Of a stretch of DNA of 64,000 nucleotides, positions 1 through 6,514 are shown one piece after another. The position numbers and the translations under genes were made by a program. Source of the stretch: Streptomyces sp. MJM8645 (GTDB lineage: Bacteria > Actinomycetota > Actinomycetes > Streptomycetales > Streptomycetaceae); NCBI RefSeq assembly GCF_001625365.1, contig NZ_LJJF01000001.1:1736001-1800000 (forward strand), read 5' to 3'. Each line of letters opens with the position of its first letter. Within the stretch, counting starts at the first letter, position 1. The notes beneath the pieces were generated by a model. It did not search any database. It saw only the letters and a list, made by a program, of their open reading frames with translations, and was not told where the DNA came from.

Positions 1-465
1 CACGCCAGGGCGCTCTACGAGATGCGCCGACCGTGGCTCTCGGTGGAGCAGATCGACCAGTGGGTGGCCGCCAGGTTGGCGCGCCAGGAGATCCTGACCA
101 AGTGGCCCTTGCCGGTCATGAGCTGGGTGCTGGACGAGAGCCTGCTGAGGCGCCCCCTCGGCGGCTGGGACACCCACCAGGAGCAGCTGCGCCACCTGCT
201 CAAGGTGGCCGAGATCCGCGGCCTCGAACTCCAGGTCATGCCCCTCGACAGGGTTCAGAACGCGGGCATGGGAGGGCCGTTCACGCTGCTCACCCCGCCC
301 GGGCGCCCTCAGATCGCGTACGTGGAGATCCAGCACGTCAATAGGCTGATCACGGACCCGGAGGAAGTCCGTAAGATGGCCGCACGGTACGGCACCCTCA
401 GGGCGCAGGCGCTCGACATGAGGGAGTCCTTGGCCTTGATCGAGATGATCCTGGGAGAGCGGTGA
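1..465 (+). CDS. DUF5753 (XRE-type regulator) C-terminal part, 5' end outside window
   Basis: The frame is open from base 1 and ends with TGA at 463-465, so 154 residues are visible and the N-terminus lies upstream of the window. The visible part starts with ARALYEMRR and matches the C-terminal DUF5753 domain that actinomycete XRE-type regulators carry behind an N-terminal helix-turn-helix; that HTH is not in view. The stop overlaps by four bases the GTG of the DUF397 gene that follows. This regulator/DUF397 pairing is the usual arrangement in streptomycetes (the WhiJ/BldB-like family setting), where the DUF397 protein is thought to modulate the DNA-binding partner. Which genes it controls cannot be read here. 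Confidence 0.85.
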   Translation, partial: HARALYEMRRPWLSVEQIDQWVAARLARQEILTKWPLPVMSWVLDESLLRRPLGGWDTHQEQLRHLLKVAEIRGLELQVMPLDRVQNAGMGGPFTLLTPPGRPQIAYVEIQHVNRLITDPEEVRKMAARYGTLRAQALDMRESLALIEMILGER

Positions 466-653
466 GCATGGCCGAGCTGGCGTGGTTCAAGAGCAGCTAC
501 AGCACCAACGAGGGCGCCGAGTGCGTAGAGGTCGCCGAGACCCCTGGCGTCGTCCACGTGCGTGACTCGAAGGACAAGAGCGGTCCGCAGCTGGCGTTCG
601 AGCCGGCCTCGTGGAAGGCGTTCGTCGGCTTCGCCGCGACCGCCGAGGTCTGA
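462..653 (+). CDS. DUF397 domain protein
   Basis: A 63-residue protein with the DUF397 signature: an aromatic-K-S-S-Y-S start (WFKSSYSTNEGAECVEV), then VHVRDSKD, then LAFEPASWKAFV. The GTG start overlaps the upstream DUF5753 stop (GTGA), so the two are translationally coupled; an in-frame ATG at 468 is an alternative. DUF397 proteins are small cytoplasmic partners of XRE/DUF5753 regulators in streptomycetes (WhiJ-type systems), with no known enzymatic activity. A strong hairpin follows directly, suggesting that the two-gene unit ends here. Confidence 0.85.
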   Translation: MSMAELAWFKSSYSTNEGAECVEVAETPGVVHVRDSKDKSGPQLAFEPASWKAFVGFAATAEV

Positions 654-661
654 GCAGTCCC

Positions 662-697
662 CCAACAGCCCACCGCTAGGCAGCGGTGGGCTGTTGG
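662..697 (+). terminator. Perfect 16-bp stem-loop behind the DUF5753/DUF397 pair
   Basis: The arms 662-677 and 682-697 are perfect reverse complements around a 4-base loop (AGGC). No T-tract follows, which is common for actinomycete terminators. It lies 8 bases after the stop and 16 bases before the next DUF397 gene, so it probably separates two transcription units or attenuates read-through. Confidence 0.75.
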
Positions 698-713
698 CGT
701 ACCGTCAGAAGGC

Positions 714-947
714 ATGGGACTCGCCTGGTTCAAGAGCAGCCGTAGCGGTAACGAAGGCGCCAACTGCGTCGAGGTCGCGTGGCGCAAGAGCAGCTACAGC
801 AGCAACGAGGGCGCCGCCTGCGTCGAGGTCGCCGAGACGACCGCCGCCGTCCACGTCCGTGACTCCAAGGACAAGGACGGCCCCCAACTCACCTTCTCCC
901 CCGCCGCCTGGCAGGCCTTCGTCGACTTCGCCCCGACGGCCGCCTGA
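714..947 (+). CDS. DUF397 domain protein with duplicated N-terminal motif
   Basis: A 77-residue protein. Residues 4-22 (AWFKSSRSGNEGANCVEVA) are repeated with changes at residues 22-40 (AWRKSSYSSNEGAACVEVA). After that the single-copy DUF397 core continues with VHVRDSKDKDGPQL and WQAFVDFA. The usual family length is about 60-65 residues, so the excess is explained by an in-frame duplication of the first motif. It lies immediately after the terminator of the preceding pair and has no HTH partner of its own, which suggests a tandem gene duplication of the first DUF397 gene. The start is the ATG at 714; no strong ribosome-binding site is seen. Confidence 0.8.
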   Translation: MGLAWFKSSRSGNEGANCVEVAWRKSSYSSNEGAACVEVAETTAAVHVRDSKDKDGPQLTFSPAAWQAFVDFAPTAA

Positions 948-1062
948 GAGCCGCCAGGGCGCACCGCTCGGGCCCGGCGGACCCGCCGCCGACCGGGCCG
1001 ACGAACAGGAGAGGCCGCGCGGGAGGACGTCCGCGGCCTCGTAGGCCCGGAACGAGTCGGCG

Positions 1063-2775
1063 TCATCCAGTAGGCCCGGAAGCAGTGGCAGCACCCTCCT
1101 GTGCATCGCCCTCAATTGCCCGGAGTGCGGCGACCGCAGCGGGCGCCACATTGGAGTTCACGGCCGCGCCGAGTGCGGCCAGCTCACGGATCACCGGCAG
1201 TGCGGGTGCCGCCGCCGGGCCGAACTGCCGCAACGCCGCCAGTGCCGAGCAGACGATCCCCCACTTCTCCGCCCGCACTGCCCGATCGAGTACCTCCTCG
1301 ACCGCCCCGAGCGCTGCCGTGCCCCCGAGGTGCCCCAGCGCCTGCAGCGTCGAGTTCACCTCCGTTTCGATCCACTGCTGGTCCAGGTCGAAGCCGAGCA
1401 GCCGCTCGACCAGACTGGGCACCAACTGCCCTGCCGCACCCGGAAGCCACTTCGCAGCCTGGACCGCCCGCCAGGCGTCGACCCCGCCGTCCAGCGCCAC
1501 CAGCAGACTCGGCAGCGCCCGCTCGTCACCAAGACGTGCCAACGCGAGGACGGCCTCCTGATGGGCCCGGCGCAGATGGCGCTGCGGGGAGGCCCACGCC
1601 TGTGGTCCGTACTGCGCGTGCTGGGCGGCGACGAAGGCGACCAGTACCGGGCGGGCCGGCTCGGGGACCGGATGGCAGGTGCCGAGGGCGGAGGCGGCCT
1701 CGGCGACGACCTCGGGGTACGGGTCCGCGAGTTGGGCGCCGATCAGCGCGACGAGCGGGCTATGGTCACCGCTCCGGGACTTGATGATCTCCGAGCCCAT
1801 CCGCAGGGCGTCCAGCCGGGTACCGGGATCGGCGCTGCGCAACTGTTCCGCCAGCAGCATCGTGCGCTCGGGCACCCGCGCGCCCAGAACCTCGTGGAAG
1901 GTGCGCAGCAGCCCGGTGACCGGTGAGTGGACCGTTGCGTGCCGGTCGAGGTCCTCGAACGCGGCGATGACCTCGACCGGTGCGCTGCCCGGCTCGATCG
2001 TGGGTGCCGGTGTCGCCGGGGTGGGGGTGAGCCACCAGTCGCCGGTCGGGGCCGTCTGTTCACGCAGCAGGGCGATCGCGGTGCGGGTCGCCTCCTGGGC
2101 GTGGAAGTCCGGTGTGCACCGGGCGTGCTGGATCAGGGCTGCCAGCCGGGTGGTCGGATCGAGCGCGGTGTCGTCGGCGAGGGAGGTGAGCCAGGCCGAT
2201 GCGGACGCCAGCATGTCCGGCCGGGGCAGAGCCAGCTCGGCCATCGCCTCGACCAGCAGCAGCCGTTCGACCACCCCCGGTGCTGCGGGAAGCCGTTCCC
2301 GCAGCACCGCGGCAGCGCGTTCCGCATCGTCGACCAACAGCCCGAGCGCGGGTATCGCCGCCTGCCGCACCAGCCGGTCGGAATCCGCGGCGAACCCGAT
2401 GAACGCCTCGGCCTGCTCCCGCATCAGCGCCGCGGCCTTGTAGTGGCCGGAGAAGTCCCAGCTGTTCTCCTCGGTCGCGCCGTACGCGAGCGCCGCGCTG
2501 CCGATGCCGACCAGCAGTTCGACCACCGCCGCCCGTACGGGCGCGGCGGCGTCGCCGGCCAGCTCGAAGAGGAACGGCACGCTTGCGGCCGTGCACTGGT
2601 AGACATCGCCCTGATGGTGGACGGCGCCGTAGAACCTGTCGAGCGCGTTCCTGCGCTCCTCCTCGTCGGAGGAGGCGAGCGCGTGCAGCAGCCCGGGCAC
2701 CTCCTCCGCGGTGCCGTAGGCGTGATGCATCTGCGACCAGTCGATGTCGTGGAGTCCGTCGAACATGACGAACAT
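1063..2775 (-). CDS. HEAT-like repeat protein
   Basis: A 570-residue soluble protein starting MFVMFDGLHDIDWSQMHHAYG; a second ATG at 2766 (MFDGL) is an equally good start. After a short N-terminal segment (about residues 1-60) the chain is made of Ala/Leu-rich helical pairs of the HEAT or PBS-lyase-like type, for example around VRQAAIPALGLLV and LGTCHPVPEPARPVL. Such proteins are protein-interaction scaffolds, and no catalytic motif is visible. Some family members in actinomycetes sit in tandem with immunity or polymorphic-toxin genes, but no toxin is seen nearby, so no function is proposed. It is transcribed convergently with the DUF397 gene. Confidence 0.7.
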   Translation of the reverse strand: MFVMFDGLHDIDWSQMHHAYGTAEEVPGLLHALASSDEEERRNALDRFYGAVHHQGDVYQCTAASVPFLFELAGDAAAPVRAAVVELLVGIGSAALAYGATEENSWDFSGHYKAAALMREQAEAFIGFAADSDRLVRQAAIPALGLLVDDAERAAAVLRERLPAAPGVVERLLLVEAMAELALPRPDMLASASAWLTSLADDTALDPTTRLAALIQHARCTPDFHAQEATRTAIALLREQTAPTGDWWLTPTPATPAPTIEPGSAPVEVIAAFEDLDRHATVHSPVTGLLRTFHEVLGARVPERTMLLAEQLRSADPGTRLDALRMGSEIIKSRSGDHSPLVALIGAQLADPYPEVVAEAASALGTCHPVPEPARPVLVAFVAAQHAQYGPQAWASPQRHLRRAHQEAVLALARLGDERALPSLLVALDGGVDAWRAVQAAKWLPGAAGQLVPSLVERLLGFDLDQQWIETEVNSTLQALGHLGGTAALGAVEEVLDRAVRAEKWGIVCSALAALRQFGPAAAPALPVIRELAALGAAVNSNVAPAAVAALRAIEGDAQEGAATASGPTG

Positions 2776-3001
2776 TCTGCCCGTCGCCACTGACCTCTGG
2801 GGGGCGGGGCAGGGGGCGGGACCTGACCTCTGAAGACGGTCTCTAGCCGGCGGCGCCGTCCTTCGAGATGACGGCCCCGGGCCTGCTGCGTCCGCGCGCT
2901 CAACCGCTGGGCGAAGCTCCGCAGGGAGTCGGCGTTCCTCGCGCCTTGATGCGGGCGAGCCGCCTCCGTGGCGCCGGGGCCCTTTCTGCCGTCCGTGCCG
3001 G

Positions 3002-3450
3002 TCAGGGGCGGGTGAAGGCCACCTCGGGGAAGTCCCGGCTGGGGCCGTTGAGCAACGGCTCGCAGGTTCCCTTGAGTTGGCGTTCGAAGAAGGCGCCGAC
3101 ATAGCTGGTGGTGATCGCGATCGACCGGGGAGCGTTCGGGATGGGCAGCACGCCGCTCTCGTTGACCAGGTAGTCCAGGTCGGTGAAGGTGTAGTGGTCG
3201 GCGCCGGCGACGGTGAGCCACCGCTTCCATCCGTCCAGGTTCGGCCAACTGCTGGTCCAGGACGGCACGATGTCCGGGCCGCTCGGGTCCGCGGCCGCGA
3301 TCAGCAGGACCGGGCGGCCGCCGATGCCGGTCGCGGGAACCGGTGGCGTGATGGCGCCGTCGAGGTCGACACCGGCCAGCACGCGTCGGTCCGCGCCCAT
3401 GGCGGCCAGGGTCGCATCGCCGCCGGCGGAGTGCCCGGACGGCGCGGCGC
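3002..3450 (-). pseudogene. Truncated alpha/beta hydrolase (PAF-acetylhydrolase/lipase-like), C-terminal remnant
   Basis: On the minus strand, about 146 residues of a lipase-like hydrolase can be read, from the nucleophile elbow GHSAGGDATLAAMGADRRVLA to the stop at 3002. A candidate catalytic histidine lies in AGADHYTFTD. In this family the GHSxGG elbow normally sits about 130-150 residues from the start, and that N-terminal half is missing here. The open frame runs further upstream, but its sequence there is Arg/Pro-rich shadow coding, not hydrolase. The break at about 3440-3465 coincides with the start of the oppositely oriented methyltransferase gene, suggesting a deletion or insertion that joined the two. 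The fragment is probably not functional. Confidence 0.7.
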
Positions 3451-3465
3451 GGCTAGCATGACCGC

Positions 3466-4275
3466 ATGGATCGAGATCAACGCTCACTCCACGCCTCGTC
3501 GTTCGGCGCGGCGGCGGCCGCGTACGCCGAGCACCGCCCGGACTACGCGCAGGACGCGGTGCGTTGGGCGCTCGAACCCGCTCCCGGCCCACGCGTGCTC
3601 GACCTCGGCGCCGGAACCGGCAAGCTGACCGGCGTGCTGGCCGCGCTGGGTACCGAGGTCATCGCGGTCGAACCCGACCCGGCGATGCTGGCCGAGCTGC
3701 GCCGTTCGCTGCCGGAGGTCCGTGCCCTGTCAGGGAGCGCGGAGACGGTTCCGCTGCCGGACGCCTCCGTCGACGCCGTGGTCGCCGGCAACGCCATGCA
3801 CTGGTTCGACATGGCCGTCGCGGGGCCCGAGATCGCCCGGGTCCTCGCCCCCGGCGGCGTCCTGGCCGGCCTGTGGAACGTGATGGACGACCAGGTCGCC
3901 TGGGTCGACGGGCTCGCACAGGTCAGCGGGGGCGAGGCCATCGGCCCGCGTGACACGCCCGCCGGCTGGCGCGCCGAGACGACCGGCATGCACCTTCCGA
4001 AGACCGGCGCGGCCGCCCGGTTCGGCTCGCCGGAGCAGGAGCAGTTCCCGCACGGGCAACTGCGCACCGCCGACGCCCTCGTCGCGACCCTCGCGACCCG
4101 CGCGGGCATGCTCGTCATGCCGGAGCAGGAGCGGGAGGCCAGACTCGGCCGGATCCGCGCGTTCCTCGCAGACCGACCGGAGACCGCCCAAGGCGAGTTC
4201 ACACTCCCGATGCTGACCGCCGTGCTGCGCGTCCGGCGACTGGATCCCGGCCCGGGGCCAGAGGCGCGGGGCTAG
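3466..4275 (+). CDS. Class I SAM-dependent methyltransferase
   Basis: A 269-residue cytoplasmic methyltransferase of the Methyltransf_11 kind. Motif I is VLDLGAGTGKLT at residues 44-55, the acidic residue at the end of beta-2 is in VEPDP (about 68-72), and motif II/post-motif is VDAVVAGNAMHWFD (about 102-115). The AxHWFD signature is typical of small-molecule methyltransferases related to UbiE/ubiquinone and of trans-aconitate-type enzymes. The substrate cannot be deduced. It stands alone, divergent from the truncated hydrolase, and may have arrived with the rearrangement that truncated that gene. Confidence 0.85.
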   Translation: MDRDQRSLHASSFGAAAAAYAEHRPDYAQDAVRWALEPAPGPRVLDLGAGTGKLTGVLAALGTEVIAVEPDPAMLAELRRSLPEVRALSGSAETVPLPDASVDAVVAGNAMHWFDMAVAGPEIARVLAPGGVLAGLWNVMDDQVAWVDGLAQVSGGEAIGPRDTPAGWRAETTGMHLPKTGAAARFGSPEQEQFPHGQLRTADALVATLATRAGMLVMPEQEREARLGRIRAFLADRPETAQGEFTLPMLTAVLRVRRLDPGPGPEARG

Positions 4276-4404
4276 GACCTATTTCGAAAGTTCTGGCCGC
4301 GAACGTGTAGCAGTCATGGACACCGCGCCGTCCGGGCACCCGGCATGCTTTCGGCCCGGATCTCACCGATGGACTCCGAGGCACGCCGGAATGAGGGTTC
4401 TACG

Positions 4405-5238
4405 TCACCGTGAGCACAACCGGTTCAATGCCGACTGGCTCTCATCGTCCGCGGCGCGGCAGATCATCAACCGCTGGTCCGGATCTTGGAGTGGCATGAG
4501 TACTTCGAAGTTCACGGCGATCACACCTGCGTCCGGATGCCGCATCACCTTGTGTCCGCGGCCGTTGACCTTCACGTCTCCCTCGGCCCACAATCGCGCG
4601 AATTCCTCGTTACGGGTGGTGCATTCGGTGATGAGGTCGGTCAACGCCCGGTCCTCCGGGTGCGCGGCCCACGCTGCGCGCAGGTGGGCGATTCCCTCCC
4701 GCACGACGCGCTCGCGGTCGACATAGAACTCGCGTATTTCCGGGTGTACCAGGCACAGCCACATGGCATTGCGTTGCGACGGCGGCAGGGTGTCGAAATC
4801 CAGCAGCAGCCTCGCCATTTCGCCGTTCCAGGCCAGGATGTCGTAGCGGTGGTTCATCAGCACGGCCGGCAGCGGCGACAGGTCGGCGACCAGCCGGGCC
4901 AGCGGGGGTGCTGCGGTGGTGGCGGGCTTGTCGGCGTTGCGGGGGCGCTGCTGGGCCAGGTTGAAGAGGTAGGCGCGTTCGTCGGGGGCCAGGCGCAGCG
5001 CCCGGGCCAACGCCTCCACCACGTTCGCCGAGGGCCGCAGTCCCCGGGCCTGTTCCAGCCGCGCGATGTAGTCGATGCTGACCCCGGCCAGTTCGGCGAC
5101 CTCTTCACGACGCAGCCCCGGGGTCCGCCGGGCCTGCTGACGCGACGGCAGGCCGAAGTCCTTCGGGTCGAGGCGCTCGCGCCGGGTCCGCAGGAACGCG
5201 GCCAACTCCTTTGCCGTGTCCACGGTGCGGGTCATCAT
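4405..5238 (-). CDS. HTH-type regulator with MmyB-like ligand-binding domain
   Basis: A 277-residue regulator. The XRE-type helix-turn-helix spans about residues 12-75, with LRREEVAELAGVSIDYIARL at its centre. The rest (about 110-270) is the MmyB-like PAS/ligand-binding domain, recognisable by YDILAWN and LVHPEIREFY. It is divergent from an aldo-keto reductase with 117 bases between the starts, which is a classic regulator/target arrangement. Actinomycete members often repress such a neighbouring oxidoreductase and may bind a fatty acid or other lipophilic ligand; that is family knowledge, not visible here. A second ATG at 5235 is an alternative start. Confidence 0.85.
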   Translation of the reverse strand: MMTRTVDTAKELAAFLRTRRERLDPKDFGLPSRQQARRTPGLRREEVAELAGVSIDYIARLEQARGLRPSANVVEALARALRLAPDERAYLFNLAQQRPRNADKPATTAAPPLARLVADLSPLPAVLMNHRYDILAWNGEMARLLLDFDTLPPSQRNAMWLCLVHPEIREFYVDRERVVREGIAHLRAAWAAHPEDRALTDLITECTTRNEEFARLWAEGDVKVNGRGHKVMRHPDAGVIAVNFEVLMPLQDPDQRLMICRAADDESQSALNRLCSR

Positions 5239-5355
5239 GTTCGATCCAACAGCCAGGGTAGGACTGGTGTTCCCAGGAACTTCTTTCCCTTATCCCCGAC
5301 TCGCGGCGGTCACAGACTTGTTCTCGACAACGGATGACAAGCACAGGAGGACACG

Positions 5356-6420
5356 ATGTCGCTCACCCTCGACACCTACCGGCTGCTGGGCCGCTCCGGG
5401 CTGCGGGTCTCACCGCTGGCGCTGGGCGCGGCGACCTTCGGCACCGAGTGGGGCTGGGGTGCCGAGCAGGACGAGGCGCGTAAGCTGTTCGACCTCTACG
5501 TCGAGCGCGGCGGCAACTTCGTCGACACCGCCAACACCTACACCAATGGCAGCTCCGAGCGCCTGCTGGGTGAATTCACCCGCGACAACCGCGAAAGCCT
5601 GGTGCTGGCAACGAAATACACCACGCTGCGCCGGCCCGGCGACCCGAATTCCGGGGGCCCTCACCGCAAGAGCCTGTTCGCGTCGGTGGAAGCCAGTCTG
5701 CGACAGCTGAATACGGACTACATCGATCTGCTCTACCTGCACGTGTGGGATTTCACGACACCGGTCGAGGAGATCCTGCGTGGCATGGACGATCTGGTCC
5801 GGCAGGGCAAGGTCTTGTACGTGGCGATCTCCAACGCCCCGGCCTGGCAGGTGTCGCGCATGCAGGCGATCGCCGACCTGCGCGGCTGGTCGCCGCTGGT
5901 CGCCCTGCAGATCGAATACAACCTGATCGAGCGTACCGGGGAACGTGACCTGATCCCGATGGCACGCGAGATGGGGTTGGGCGTGGTGCCGTACTCACCA
6001 CTTGCCGGCGGGGTGCTCACCGGCAAGTACAGCCGCGACGACCTGACCACGACGAACACCGCGGTCGACGACGGCACCCGTAAAAATTTCAATATCGCCA
6101 ACGGCGGGCTCACCGAACACAACCTGGACATCGCTGATGTCGTGAAGGAGGTCGCCGCGGAGCTGGGCCGCACAACCGCCCAGGTCGGGCTGGCCTGGAC
6201 CCTGCAGAACCCGGATGTGACGGCATCGCTCATCGGCGCCCGCACTCTCGCGCAGCTGGAGGACAATCTGGGTGCCCTGGAGGTCGACTTCACGGCCTCC
6301 CAACTGGCCCGCCTCGACGAGGCCAGCGCGATCGAACTCGGCTTCCCGCACGACCTGCTCGCCAGCGACAGGATGCGCACGGTGACCCACGGCGACCTGA
6401 AGGTCGAAACCCGCCGCTGA
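5356..6420 (+). CDS. Aldo/keto reductase
   Basis: A 354-residue NAD(P)H-dependent oxidoreductase with a TIM-barrel fold. The AKR tetrad can be followed: Asp in FVDTANTY, Tyr in the same stretch, Lys in VLATKYT and His in LLYLHVWDF. The GxSNxxxW-like segment appears as YVAISNAPAWQV and the C-terminal cofactor site as SLIGARTLAQLEDNLGAL. The ATG is preceded by AGGAGG at 5345-5350. It is divergent from the MmyB-type regulator, which probably controls it in response to a substrate or toxic aldehyde/ketone. The gene ends in a strong hairpin. Confidence 0.9.
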   Translation: MSLTLDTYRLLGRSGLRVSPLALGAATFGTEWGWGAEQDEARKLFDLYVERGGNFVDTANTYTNGSSERLLGEFTRDNRESLVLATKYTTLRRPGDPNSGGPHRKSLFASVEASLRQLNTDYIDLLYLHVWDFTTPVEEILRGMDDLVRQGKVLYVAISNAPAWQVSRMQAIADLRGWSPLVALQIEYNLIERTGERDLIPMAREMGLGVVPYSPLAGGVLTGKYSRDDLTTTNTAVDDGTRKNFNIANGGLTEHNLDIADVVKEVAAELGRTTAQVGLAWTLQNPDVTASLIGARTLAQLEDNLGALEVDFTASQLARLDEASAIELGFPHDLLASDRMRTVTHGDLKVETRR

Positions 6421-6432
6421 TACCCGATCGAG

Positions 6433-6464
6433 CCCCGAGGGCAGCACCACCGCTGCCCTCGGGG
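6433..6464 (+). terminator. 13-bp stem-loop between convergent genes
   Basis: The arms 6433-6445 and 6452-6464 are perfectly complementary around a 6-base loop. It lies 12 bases behind the aldo-keto reductase stop and 50 bases beyond the stop of the convergent methyltransferase gene, so it can serve both directions. Confidence 0.8.
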
Positions 6465-6514
6465 TGATCGCGGCGGCTGCTCGGACGTCCGTGGGCAGGG
6501 CTTCGCCGGCGAGG

